From Elysia crispata (lineage: Eukaryota > Mollusca > Gastropoda > Plakobranchidae), in the NCBI GenBank assembly GCA_033675545.1, contig JAWDGP010003613.1, positions 212,001 to 276,000 on the forward strand: a stretch of DNA of 64,000 bases. Direction: 5' to 3'. A program made the position numbers and the translations under genes. Of this stretch, positions 51,808 to 64,000 are shown piece by piece. Numbering within the stretch: the first letter of the stretch is position 1; the number at the start of each line of letters is the position of its first letter. Under the pieces are notes generated by a model. It searched no databases and was not told where the DNA came from. It was given only the letters and a program-made list of their open reading frames with translations.

Positions 51808-53004
51808 TCCCTCTCTTCGGCCTCTTACTTAATGGAGGCGGACTATGGTCTTCACTTGATAAGCCTTCGGTTGGACCTCATGCGCTGGGAGAGTGATAAG
51901 TCTGGAAGGGTATGGATGGAAACACAGAAAAAAAAATATTGAGTGAGTATTGAAAAGGACTGCAAGATCTAATCAAATGACATACAAAAAATGTAAGTAA
52001 ATGAACTGCTGCCGCCTTGCATGGCAAGACCCAAAGAGCCGTACGGTATTAAAATACTGTATTAATTGTCTCGCCGATTTAAAACCGTCTTCAGCTATGA
52101 GAGAAACGGTATTTACTGTTACATCTTTAATATGAGAAATATTAAGCTCTTTCTATACTTTCCAAATCTATTTTAAGATCCTTTTAAACGCTTGGTAGAA
52201 GTGCATGAATTCCCATTAAAAAAGTGCTTACGGGTGGTCTGCCTTGCGTAAATTCATCTGTGCCCATTTATTTTAATCTATAATTATGATGATAAACCTT
52301 TAAAAGAATCTATGAACAGATTTGGATTTTTAAAAAATTAGCTAACAGTTCCTGTTCAATAAATCCTTTATCAAAATCTTACTTCAGTCTTGGTGGACAC
52401 TGAAAGTATGATCTAAATTTGATGACGACCTTTGTCATCAAAATTTATAAATTAAAATCACTTAAGTTTGCAACTGCTTCCTTATCTGCACGCAGGAAAC
52501 TATTTGCACATCATTGATATTCTGGTTTTGTTTTGTTTTTTTGGAGGGGGGAGGGGTTATTGTTTTTTTTTTTTTTTGTTTTTTTGTCTCTTTATTATTT
52601 TAATGCAATACCAGACAACAGCAGGAGACAAGGGGAAAGGTCAAGTGTTTGCACCATGGCAATGCGGAAGTAAGAGTGTCCACGAGTGATAAAGACTGAC
52701 AGAGTCGTCTAGACCAAGTATTCACCTCTTAATATGACATAACGTCCCTCAGGGATTAAGAGCTTCCTCAACCCTTACCTTCCTCATGCTTTTTTTTTTT
52801 AATTATTCTGAATGTGTGTGTGTGTATGTTTTGCTCAGTTCCCAATGACGCTACAAGAGAAACGACACGCATTGGATAATTATTGTGTATAAAATAATTA
52901 TTCCTATGTAGAATGATTACAAAAAACAAAACAAAACAAAAACAAAATCGAGGGAGGAACAGGAAGAGAAGTGGAAAAGAAATAGACAATAGCGTTTACA
53001 AGAA

Positions 53005-53006
<2 letters not shown>

Positions 53007-53066
<60 letters not shown>
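53007..53066. repeat. GA microsatellite
   Basis: A 60-bp (GA)n tract upstream of the cadherin start. Around it, 51808-54240 holds no gene I can recognise; purine-rich GA/GGA sequence continues at 53.42-53.6 kb. Confidence 0.96.
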
Positions 53067-53068
<2 letters not shown>

Positions 53069-54252
53069 GAGCATATTTTACATGACATAGCTATAAAAGT
53101 AAAGTATAACGATTCGCTTTCAAATGGGTCAAAACTTCAAGGTCGTTGCAATCTTTGGGTTTTTAGAGAGAATGTGTATAAAGATTAGATAAAATGTGAT
53201 AACAGCAGGTGTATTAAGGGGGAGAGGGTGGGGACACATGGAATAAATGTTTGGGTTGAAATAAAAGGAAATAAAATTTGGCATACAAAACTGTCAAAAT
53301 CTTAGGGCCGTTGTGCTTCTGAATTTTTTTCAAGAGAATGTGGATCAAGATTGGATTAAATATTGTTATATGATAACAGCAGTGACAAAACAGGATGTAG
53401 CATCTGATAAGAGAAATTGTGATAGAGAGAGAGAGACTGAAGAAAGAAAAGGAGAAATGTTAGAAGACACAGAGACAAGGAGAGAGTAACATAAATAAAT
53501 AAAAAGTGAAAGGCAAAAAGAGAGGGGCGGAAGAAAGAGAGGAAGATAGATGAAGAAAGGTGGAGGGAGGGATAGAAAAAGAGGGAGACAGAGACCGAGA
53601 GATAGATGCTGATTCAAATGATTAATGTTGAAAGTTAGAATAGGTGGAAAACGTCGTTACGTCACATCTCTTAGCAATCCTTATTTACTGGTTCAAACAA
53701 TAATATCATTCATCGTTGCGCAACAGAAAAATTTTCCTTGACTTAGCTCAGCCTAGCTCTCATTTGGCGTATTGTGCTGTTAATTAAAAATCGCTAGTTA
53801 GTCGTTCTAAAGAATAATTTTATAGTCAAACAGCTGAAGCGGTTCAGAAGCGATAAAGCCTGATCCCTTTTGTACCCATAATGTTTAGAACCAGCAATGA
53901 CATCATACCTCTTCTCTTAGTCAACGGGACGAAACTTCACGTGAACAGCTACAAATGAGCAGGGAACAGTATGAAAATTGCTGCGAATTTTTTTTTTCTT
54001 TTAATGGACGCACGTATAGTTAGGCTTACACAATGAGAAAAGATTTGGCCTGACAAGGAGGTAAACTGCTGAGATGCAATAGTGTAATATCATACCTAAG
54101 GCAAATTTTTTTAATATAAAAATCTAAGAGCTTTATTTGTTCAAAGAAGTGAAAAGAACATAAAAATGCGTGATTCGTAGATTAATAAATTGATGCATTT
54201 AACTGAGGAAGATATAGTTCATTAGTTTGCGAAAGTTCATGTGTGTGTATGT

Positions 54253-54847
54253 GTGTGACCAGAGAAAGAGAGAGAGATACAGAGAGAGAGACAGAGAGAT
54301 AGAGAGACTCAGAGAGAGACTGAGAGACTCAAAGAGAGACAGACAGAGTTAGTTTGTGGATTCTTCAAGCCCTGTTTACCTTATGCGGTGATCTTAGAGA
54401 GACAGACAGAGACAGACAGACAAACAGAGTGATAGAGAGACTCAGAGAGAGAGACAGAGAGACTCTGAGAGAGAGACAGACAGTTGGTTTGTGGACTCTT
54501 CAAGCCCAGTTTACCTTATGCGGTGATCTTAGAGAGACAGACAGAGACAGAGACAGAGACAGACAGACAGAGAGATAGAGAGACTCAGAGAGAGAGAGAG
54601 AAACAGAGAGACTCAGAGAGAGAGACAGAGAGACTCTGAGAGAGAGACAGACAGAGTTGGTTTGTGGATTCTTCAAGCCCTGTTTACCTTATGCGGTGAT
54701 CTTAGAGAGACAGACAGAGACAGAGACAGAGACAGACAGACAGAGAGATAGAGAGACTCAGAGATAGAGACAGAGAGACTCAGAGAGAGAGACAGACAGA
54801 GTTGATTTGTGGATTCTTCAAGCCCAGTTTACCTTATGATGTGATCT

Positions 54848-54920
<73 letters not shown>

Positions 54921-54971
54921 AGGGGGTGCGAATGTAGATAAATTCCACATTGAGAGAGGAAAATAATTTTT

Positions 54972-55004
<33 letters not shown>

Positions 55005-55014
55005 TTATGAAAAA

Positions 55015-55053
<39 letters not shown>

Positions 55054-55065
55054 GTGCGTATAGAT

Positions 55066-55149
<84 letters not shown>

Positions 55150-55200
55150 GATTCTTTGATTCTACAAATCTAGTACACCATTACACTGATCTTAAAGAGA
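54253..55200. repeat. Composite minisatellite: five 53-bp cores in GA/GACA repeats
   Basis: A core beginning GTTGGTTTGTGGATTCTTCA and containing TTTACCTTATGCGGTGATCT recurs at 54348, 54483, 54656 and 54801, with a diverged copy at 55147. The cores are separated by GA, GACA and GACTC runs, and between the fourth and fifth by a G-rich run (54912-54927), two TA runs (54973-55002, 55023-55050) and GA (55068-55147). Confidence 0.93.
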
Positions 55201-56095
55201 GAATCAATCAACGTTGGCGTAGCACTCATGGCTCTCCCACTCCTGTACTTTGACTCGTGTGCGTGCAGATTTTTTACCACTACTGCAATGAATAATTTAA
55301 TCGTAATGCTAGATTCAGTCCCTATGTGGTTCAACATCCTTTCTTTAGAAAAAACAAAAGACCCATGCATTACGTCATTTTTTGTAACAATCTTTACAGT
55401 TCAATATAATTATCATGGGAAAATACTACCTCTCTAACTATTAGAGATTAAAGTTTTATTTTTTTTTAGTCCAATAAAAATGTTAAGATAGATATAAATC
55501 GATGACGTTTTGCAAAGAACAGTGAAAAAAAATATTCCGAAATACTGAAAATAGCAATCTTCAATAGAATAATTGATTATGCCTGTGTTTTCCTTTTTTG
55601 TATGTGCTACAGACTGTCATACTTAATATTTATACATGGATTAACTCGGATCCTCCGACCAGATTACTTGGACTTTCTCCTCTAAAAAGGAAAGGCGCAA
55701 AGTTGTGCCTATAGTATGAGCTTAAAAGTTAGTCATATAGAGTTATAATTTGGACAGAGAAAAAAGAAAAGCAACACGATCATAACTTGATATTCACAAT
55801 ATAACTTTTTGTATATCCTTGATATATTGCAGTATTGTAAGAAAACTAATTATTTGAAACAAATATGATTTATAAATGCCCAAATCTCCAGTGATCGATT
55901 ACAAAGATAGAACAAATTAAAAAAAATTACAAAACATGTTAACCTATAAAATTAATCAATACGAAACAGGAGCATGTACCACAGTGAAAGGAAATTAAAA
56001 TAAAAATAATAGTAACTCAAAATTAAAAAAGAAGAAGGATGTTGTTCTTGGAAGAAGAGCCGTACTTATCTTTTTCTAAAAGTCTTACTTTATAG

Positions 56096-56189
56096 TGATG
56101 AAGCCACATTAAAGGCGAAACGTTTATATGTTAAATCTATAGTCGTGTTGTTTCTTTTTTTAGTCTTGTAGTTATAAAGTTATGTGCCT
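56096..56189 (+). repeat. 94-bp hammerhead-like Penelope end repeat, copy 2
   Basis: The copy reads TGATGAAGCC, ACATTAAA, then GGCGAAACGT. Here the 3' core GAAA is intact, but the base before TGATGA is G rather than C. It is in the same orientation as copy 1, with no other Penelope-like piece seen beside it, so it may be a solo end. Confidence 0.6.
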
Positions 56190-57742
56190 GTTTCTTTTTA
56201 AACCCTTTATAATGGCAGTGATTTACGAACAAAGCTTTTAAGAACAAACTTAGATCAGACCACTAGATATTCTTCAGCGCGATCCTTTTAAAACTTTGGG
56301 TTCATTTAACTAATTTAATACGCAGCCTTTTCTTCACCACATTGCTTGCTCCCATTTTCGTCGCTTAATATAAGACTCCCCCCCCCCCTCTTAAAGTAAA
56401 GAAAGGAAAAAGAATTAAAAAAAAGAAAAATAGAAAATAATGTCAAAAATTATAAAAGATGCTTTCTATTTCAAATATTAAAAACAAAAATAAAACATTT
56501 CAAATAAACCAAGAATTTCAGTTGTGAAATCCAAACACATTTAATAACCCTTTCAAATGCTCTTTATCGTATAGATACAAATAAATGAATTACTATACAT
56601 CCCCTTAAGGCAGTGCAACTTTAGACCCTTTTTGTGTGCACCCACACAGCTGAGTAATGAGCGGTAAGAATAGTCTTTAAATTATCTGGGAGTACAAATG
56701 AGCTTTTTTTCAGTAATATGACACTTGTGTAACGTTCATTACCAAAGAAAAAAAAGAGACCACATTGCCTAAATGTAAACTAGGTCTTACGAGAATTATC
56801 GTAAATTAGTTTTAAAATGTGAAACGACATCCAAATAACATTACTAAATATTTTTTAAATAAAATTTAAAAAAAGCACAAAGATGAAAACTTAGGAGGCA
56901 ACTATTTGATCTTTCCAAACCAAAACTAATTATTATCCTACTTGTGAATGTAACTCAAATGGCAGTTCTGAAGACTTTTTAAATTGCAATTTAAAAACAA
57001 GTGAAGAATACTTACCACCACAGCAAATCAACCTTTCCAAACCAATTCAGTCATACATAGTAACGTCACTTATGATTTTAACCCTTCTCGTAAATGTAAG
57101 AGTATTTTCAGAATCTGGTCCTCTGGAAGTCCCTAAATGTGTCGATCACAACTGTAAGCTGAAACTTGGATTATACTGTAACCAACATCCAGGTTTCGAG
57201 ACTACATCATAACCATCTCAAGCAACAATCTTCGTCAACAGCAAGACACTTGTCTTATCTGAAACAGGTGTAACGTGACTTTGTTATCAGAAACTTAAAC
57301 TATTATTATGCCAACAGACTTTGATCTTAGTGACGTTAGTAACTTTTTTTAAAAATTCTTTTTAATTCATATCTTTCGCTGTCTACATCACTGGTTGTCC
57401 TTTGTTTTTCTTGCTTTGCATTGATCGTGTTTATCTCCTTTGGCGCCCCTGTATTGATTGTCTTCGACACCTGTCTTGAATAATAGAAGAAGTGATCTCG
57501 CCGAGGCCCTTCTGAACCATCCCTTACCCTAACTTTCTTTCTTCATGTGTACAAAGGGGTGTGGTTAAAGATACAGTTCAAGATACACATATCTCAGGAT
57601 AGATAGAATGATTGAAACGTCAAGAATGTAATTTTCTTGGAATGTGGTGGGTGTTTATTTCCTACAAAAACATGCTCTTCATGAGTGATTGTTATGCTTG
57701 TAATTGATTTTACAGATATCATTATCATAGTAATCACCACCA

Positions 57743-58284
<542 letters not shown>

Positions 58285-59214
58285 ATCAAGTAGTATCGAT
58301 ACTGCTTATGCCATATACATTTGAAAAACTAGAGGAAAATAGAAGATACTCGGAACGAGAAACCAGACCAATGCTATCTGTAATAAACGATTTAGATTAT
58401 GATATCTTATTAGGGCGCAATCATAGGTCCTCTTGAAGGCAGTTTGGTCTAGAAGATTAAAGCCTCCTTAGTATTGTTCGAGCGTATGGAATTTTTTTTT
58501 GGAAAGCGGAGACTAAGAGCATCAGCAACTATAGACCGTAAAGGACCTATATAAGAACTCGGTTCAAATTGATAACAAAGTCAATAAGAAAGTTGATCGA
58601 GATAGACATAAAAAAACAACAACCAAACATGCGCAGTTCGTTGAAGAAAACATTTAAGAATACTTAGATTTCGAATAACACGGATGTTAGCTCATGAGGT
58701 ATTTATACTCCGCATTGGGCATTCCTAATACATAATGAATATGGATCTCCTAGATACAGTATCTAAAGCTCTGTTTTTCTCATGGGAAACTGTTGGGCGT
58801 GGCAGAGTAGCGGGACTTCGACTTCGAGAGCTCTTTCGATATTGATGGGTTTCTTTTTTTTTTTTTTTCAACTCACGCATGTACTGTATTTTTAAGTACG
58901 ATGCTGCATCTTATAAAATATAGATTTAATCTAGATAAAGATATAGACAAGGAGTCCATTTATCTTAAAGTTATATGACCGAGGAGTTTATTATCATTTT
59001 TAAGATGTCCTAAAATGTAAAGCTAAACTTTATGTAAATGTTTAATGTTTTTACACTTACATACGTGTTAAACTGTGAAGGTCAATTTAATTTAATGAGC
59101 CCTCTAGCGCTCTTTCTTTCTCTCTCCCTCCACGACCCTCATCTCCCGTTCTCTTTCCCTATCTCTCTATATATCTATTCCATCTATGATCTATTAACTT
59201 CCGCCTTGCCGAGA

Positions 59215-59310
59215 CAAGACCAGGTACGCTAACCGTAGAGCCACATCCATCTTAGCGTGCCTGGTCTTGGCAAGACGATGGTTCTAGTCCAGAAGTTCGG
59301 GTTCGATCCC
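59215..59310 (+). repeat. 18-bp stem hairpin followed by pol III B box
   Basis: The left arm CAAGACCAGGTACGCTAA (59215-59232) pairs with the right arm TTAGCGTGCCTGGTCTTG (59252-59269) over 18 bp with one G-T wobble and a 19-nt loop. It is followed by GGTTCGATCCC (59300-59310), a textbook B box. The right arm could act as a degenerate A box, so this may be a SINE or tRNA-like piece. Confidence 0.5.
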
Positions 59311-59515
59311 GATCTAAATCATTTGCATTGTCCCATGTTTTAAGTCTTTCGTTCTATTTGTCAGTAACGAGTTTGATCTAGATTTGCGATCGCTTCTGCT
59401 GATTTGTTCATTTCATTATCACGTGCTGTGCTTTCTTTACATCCGGTATCCTTAGATGAAGCTTCGTGCGTTCCAGCCTCTGTCGTTGATTGATTACCCG
59501 GCATCGTCTCTGTGA

Positions 59516-59518
<3 letters not shown>

Positions 59519-59596
<78 letters not shown>
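59519..59596. repeat. CT microsatellite
   Basis: A (CT)n tract of 78 bp, the only long tract of this type in the window with CT on the plus strand. A short CTGT run follows at 59.93-59.97 kb. The stretch 59.6-60.8 kb has no recognisable gene. Confidence 0.96.
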
Positions 59597-59600
<4 letters not shown>

Positions 59601-60829
59601 TATCTACGTATCTATCCATCCTCTCTTTTGCCTATGTTCTGTAAAAATATGAAGTTCGTTGCTGTCAGCGAAACAACTTTTCAGTCTATTTGAACCAGCG
59701 TAAAAGTGGCCCGCCCAGAAGCATTTTCTTGTAATGGTTGAAGTGGCTCTGCAATTTACGTTTCTAGACCTGTCTCGGCAAGGAGATGTATGGAATTATC
59801 AAGACGTGGGTCCGTTTCATGTTCTTGTTTTCTTTTGTCTGTACGTCTTTCGTCCTAGCGATCTAAAGATATATCTAAGTTTGTATCTTCGAATGTCCCA
59901 GCTTTTATCGTTCTTTGGTTAACTTTCTCTGCCTGCCTGCCTGTCTGTCCGTCTGTCTGTCTGTCTCTATTCTAGGTAAAGATAGACAGGTGGAGGCATA
60001 TATCTGAATCACCTTAGTAAAAGGATAGATATCAAGACCATTTATACGCGTATTTAATACACACACGCACCCCAGCCCGGGCAAATTGACACAAGGGCCC
60101 CATCGGTAGAACAGGTTTTTAGCTCGTTAGTATAAAATAGAGAGCATAGTGTAATTTTTTACAAGGGCCTTGCACATCACATTAGTAGCAACAAGAGCAA
60201 TAAAAATTAAAATAAAAAATTAAAAACATAAGCGCGCCTTTATCTCAATTTCGAGCCTGCGAATTCTATTTCCATGTGTACCGGTGTTGATCCTCTGTCT
60301 GAGAAGCGATATTCTGTTGATAGGTTCTAGGGCTATGTGTACCTTTTTCAGTTTGGGCGCACGATTAAATTGTATATCTTCTTGTGAGTGATATCAAACT
60401 TTCAGGGTCCACTTTGCGCACAGGCTCATAAAGAAAGCAAAATTTTAATAAGGACTGGTGGTCACTCATAATACCGTTTCGTTATGTTTCGCTTATTTGT
60501 TGAACACATCCCAATATTGTGCATTTAATGCTACTTCCGCTTGATTCTTTCTTTTTCTCGTCAACCTCTATTTGGCTCCTAACGTGTGTAAGTTTCTCTT
60601 CTAAAAAACTATTTTATCTTCTTTCATACTGACAATTATTTGTTTATTTATCCCATGAATTTTAATATCAGAATAAGCGTTCGATTTATTAGTAAATTGT
60701 ATTTCCTCTATGGTTAATATAAGGAATTAGAGCGTTCCAATGTCACAATTGATGCGAATTACCTGTTATCGATAACAAGAAGTTCATGACGGATCTATCT
60801 CCATCTGTAGACGACAAACTTTTGAAACT

Positions 60830-62440
60830 TACATCTAGATTCTAGAAATCTAGATACTTTGATAACGAAACAAATAAACTAACTTCGCTCGATTTGGATG
60901 GAATAAGATCTGTCGAGACCTGAAGAGAGAGTTTTAAAAATTTCTCTCAATAGGCCTCCTTTAGGCCTAGGTCTAATTAAAGTAAAACAGAGGCCTATAT
61001 TGCCTATTGGAACCCATATTTAACACCACCTCAAATACCGACAACCATTGCTACAACGACAGATCTGAAAGTCTCTGTTTTTTCCTTTATTTCAGTCGTT
61101 CAATTGAGTAGGGGGCCTATTGATACCGCTTTCCGCTTGTAATGACAACAATTAGATCTAGAATCTAGATCTAGATCTAAGGGTACAATAAAAAGTAAAG
61201 CACCAAAATTTTAAATAGGAAAAAAATCTTGATTATTTTGTCTTGCCTGCATTGTTACGGTACAAATGAACAAGTGATGCAGGCTTTCTTACCTTTTCCC
61301 CACGCTATTCCCTCCCATCAAAGTGTAGTCTAGGCCTAGATCTAGTATCAGCAGAGTGTATAGAATCAGTATCACCAGAGTATCTCCAGAGCTCTGGTAT
61401 CACACAGTGTGATAAGCAAAATCTATGTATCTCACTCACGGCAAAGATTTTCGCTAACCACTTATCTCCCATTCTTCACAATAAATTCTATTTAAAGTTC
61501 TTTTACCCCTTTGCAGGATTAATGTCAGTCCGTGCTGTAACAATATACTTTATGAAAACCAGAAAAGATCAAGAGTTTTTGTTATTCCCAAGTCCCTATG
61601 TACTGAGATCTAGGCGTATATAGGTCTAGATCTAGATCTAGACATTTAGTTTTAGTTTTAGTCTTTTGTTATAATTTTTTTAGGCATTTATGGTGTATAT
61701 TTTAAATGCTGTAGATCTAGCTCTAAATGCCATTATTTGTGTAAAGCCCTGCAAAATGATGTCTTATGGCCTTAACCTTTAAGAACAGATATCTTGTGCT
61801 TAAATAAAAACCAGATAATTCACACGTTATGGCGGATTCCACGAACATGGATCAAGATTGTCCCAAAATTATAAAATTTTCAACTTTCAACAACACACAC
61901 ATATTATACATCAAAAGAAAGGGAATTTAAAGCTGAATTCAAGTATGTAATTTTTAAGACCTAGAGATCTTTTATTGTCGAGTTACAACAAAAATGATGC
62001 ACCTTACCTCATGTGTAATAAAACTTCAGCGCAGGTTGATTTTGTCAATGAGGATGTATCTTCAACACTACAGCAGTATTTTTTTTTTTTGCACCAACAC
62101 ATCAAAATATCATTGGAACAATACTAAAACTATTCAAGTATAGTCATTTAAGTCGAGAACAACAATAATTTAATATAAAAAGGTATTTCACAATATATAC
62201 ATATGTCGCTATTTCAGATGATCGGAACTTCCTGTGTGTCGGGATTCTGACCTTCGTATAAAATATAAAGAATTCGTCTTAAACCGATGAACTTTAGATC
62301 AGGTGCAATTAAATTACTCTTTTCGTCAAAAGCCATTCAATTATGTTGAAACGGGTTTTGTTTTTCATATTGGCGCCATAGGAGGCGTACAGCAAGTGAG
62401 TATATATGGTTTGAAGACCTCCGAAAGTCTAGATCTAGGC
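60830..62440. repeat. CTAG/AGATCT palindrome-rich stretch
   Basis: Clusters of TCTAGATCTAGA-type sequence occur at 60834-60857, 61152-61179, 61331-61345, 61624-61642, 61711-61724 and 62428-62439, with many AGGCCT/CCTAGG words between. Most of the clusters lie upstream of the TIR element; the last is inside it. No gene is seen in 59.6-61.8 kb. Confidence 0.75.
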
Positions 62441-63232
62441 TGCGGTTCTGAACGCTGATTCCGATGGTTAGGCGACACACATTAACAATACGTTACAAAT
62501 TCACCTTTACAAACCTCACAAAGAAGATTTGTTAACGTAAAATCAAAGTAGCAACACTAGAGCTCTTGTAGAACAAAATATCCGTATCAATAGCCTTTGT
62601 GACGCGAGAAAGTGAAACATCAATGGAAGTTCCGACAGTCAGAACGAGGCGACACATAGGGTATGGTGTATTCTTTTTTTAGTCTGAAGCAGTTAAAAAT
62701 TATATCGGAGGGCTAAAATCGATTTATTCCCGATAGTTATATATTTCTCAATGGAGTCTACTATTTATACGCGATAAAGACCCGATATTGATGAAAAAAG
62801 TGGTTCCGAACGCCAATGCTTCAAGGCGACACATAACACGCTGACGTCATAGGGGTTTTCCCATTTCCCTCACACAAAGAAAAAGGGACTCGATCGGTTC
62901 AAAATGATTGTAGACAAAGCGCACACTTTTAAGAATACAAAGAAACCACCAGGCATCATGTTCGGGTTCTTTTTTTAGTCACAGCAGTCACCCGAACCTT
63001 GTGATAGTAAATATGGGACATTTTGTGTGACGCATTTTCTGACAATCGGAACACAAAAAAATTAAAAAAAAACACATAGACAAGTCAAAACCGAATTATT
63101 TTGATATGGTAGTTTATTCACATTATCAAGAATGATAAAAACATAAATCAGAGTCATAAATGTATTAAAAGTCTGGAATAAAAGGCATTTAATTTGGCAC
63201 GACCTTCTTCACCCCTTTTCGTGGAATCCGCC
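61831..63232. mobile_element. Candidate non-autonomous DNA transposon with 15-bp terminal inverted repeats
   Basis: The left end GGCGGATTCCACGAA (61831-61845) is the exact reverse complement of the right end TTCGTGGAATCCGCC (63218-63232), and similarity extends inward more loosely. Both ends are flanked directly by TTAT (61827-61830 and 63233-63236), like a 4-bp target-site duplication. No long open frame lies inside. Internally there are three copies of AGGCGACACA at 177-bp steps and an 8-bp inverted pair GTTCGGGT/ACCCGAAC (62960-62967, 62990-62997). The family is not recognised. The right end lies only 91 bp before the RPSA start codon. Confidence 0.6.
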
Positions 63233-63323
63233 TTATATTACTTGGTAATTCAAAACATCATGAAATATAAGCCTAAATTTTTTTCCGAAGGTTTACGCCG
63301 TTACCCCTAGATAAACACTCAAG

Positions 63324-63456
63324 ATGTCCGGAGGTCTTGACGTCCTCAGCCTCAAGGAGGAGGATATGCTGAAGTTCCTTGCTGCTGGAGCTCACCTTGG
63401 ATCTACCAATGTTGATCACCAAATGTTGCAGTATGTGTACAAAAGGAAACCAGATG
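63324..63456 (+). CDS. RPSA: Ribosomal protein SA (laminin receptor 67LR precursor), first coding exon
   Basis: The exon encodes [20 protein letters not shown] and [20 protein letters not shown], then RKPD and one base of Gly, ending at a clear donor GATG|GTGAGA. This is the highly conserved N-terminus of the small-subunit protein uS2/RPSA, which sits in the 40S head and is needed for 20S pre-rRNA maturation. About 44 of some 300 residues are visible; the following part (GIYIINL-type) is not found before the window ends, so intron 1 of the coding region exceeds 540 bp (63457-64000, nothing else seen there). The ATG is the only one fitting the family start. A pyrimidine run TTTTTTTCC at 63278-63286 may be a TOP-type transcription start, and TTACCCCTAG before the ATG could instead be a 5' UTR splice acceptor. 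Confidence 0.93.
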
Positions 63457-64000
63457 GTGAGAACCAGAAAGCATGTCTTTTTTATATTCCTTATATTCCA
63501 TTTTTTTTTGTGTGCCAACTTTGACTTTAGACCACTCTAATTTATTTAAGGTCTTGAATTTTTTAAACTTTTTTAATATTCATTTTTTAAAAAAAAATTT
63601 TCAGTTTTAAGGAAACACACATGTTTACTGTTAAATTTTTTGGAAGGTGATTCTTTTTAAAAGTTTGCAAGAAAAAAAAGACTACCAACATTTTCATGTG
63701 ATAAATTGTTTTTGTTGGCTACAGAATAGCAATCTTTTCTGCTTTACAGAAAGTATCTAGGTGTGTGTTCAAAATTCATTAAACTTGAAGTACCCCTTAT
63801 GTAAAAAGATCCTGTAGGACTTCATATTGGATACGTTGGTTTTGTATAAAATGATATATGATGTATCAGTTCTTCCAATTTTCTGCATTTTTGGGGATTT
63901 CCGCAGTTATAATTACTCTCAAAATAATTGTCAGAGTAACACAGCTCTTGGCCTACATGTTATTGGTTTGCAAAATTGACTATTGGTGCATTATAAATGC

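Noticed and set aside
54253-55200. CRISPR-like layout of regularly spaced identical units
   Set aside because: The 'spacers' are GA/GACA microsatellites, unit periods vary widely, and the genome is animal.

Overview
The window is animal genomic DNA, most likely from a heterobranch gastropod mollusc (the species assignment is inference). Supporting signs are AT-rich sequence, GT-AG introns, long GA/CT microsatellites, many intronic retroelement relics, CTAG-rich patches and a mollusc-like ribosomal protein SA start. Nothing bacterial is present.

Main gene, minus strand, 51807 down to 175 and continuing off the left edge: a very large cadherin. I assembled 32 coding exons by joining GT/AG sites with compatible phases. 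They give one open reading frame of 4,218 nt (1,406 residues). It starts with a signal-peptide micro-exon (51765-51807, with an in-frame stop 24 nt upstream) and runs through about 12.5 extracellular cadherin (EC) repeats. No membrane segment or cytoplasmic tail is reached. By domain order the first EC repeats resemble the CDH23 group; this was judged from memory of the family, not by alignment. A five-EC, 12-exon cassette (exons 12-23) is repeated as exons 24-32 and beyond, with several exon lengths identical (115, 126, 163, 70 and 275 nt) and identical intron phases.

The introns hold decayed mobile elements, mostly antisense or unrelated to the gene: an APE-type LINE reverse-transcriptase relic (about 3.2-4.5 kb, +); a DUF7869-type transposon protein relic (about 7.95-9.5 kb, +); a tRNA-derived SINE (27.1 kb, -); a LINE relic with the C-terminal zinc knuckle and PD-(D/E)XK-like end of R2/NeSL-type elements (27.2-28.8 kb, -); and a Penelope-like piece with a GIY-YIG domain (28.8-29.1 kb, +) followed by a hammerhead-like 94-bp motif that recurs at 56.1 kb. 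A GA tract of about 800 bp lies at 35.3-36.1 kb.

Intergenic part, 51.8-63.3 kb: simple repeats, a composite minisatellite (54.3-55.2 kb), a CTT array that switches to CTA (57.7-58.3 kb), a perfect-looking hairpin next to a pol III B box (59.2 kb), a CTAG-palindrome-rich stretch (60.8-62.4 kb), and a 1.4-kb candidate DNA transposon (61831-63232) with 15-bp inverted ends flanked by TTAT.

Second gene, plus strand: the first coding exon of ribosomal protein SA (RPSA), 63324-63456, running off the right edge. The cadherin and RPSA are arranged head to head, about 11.5 kb apart.
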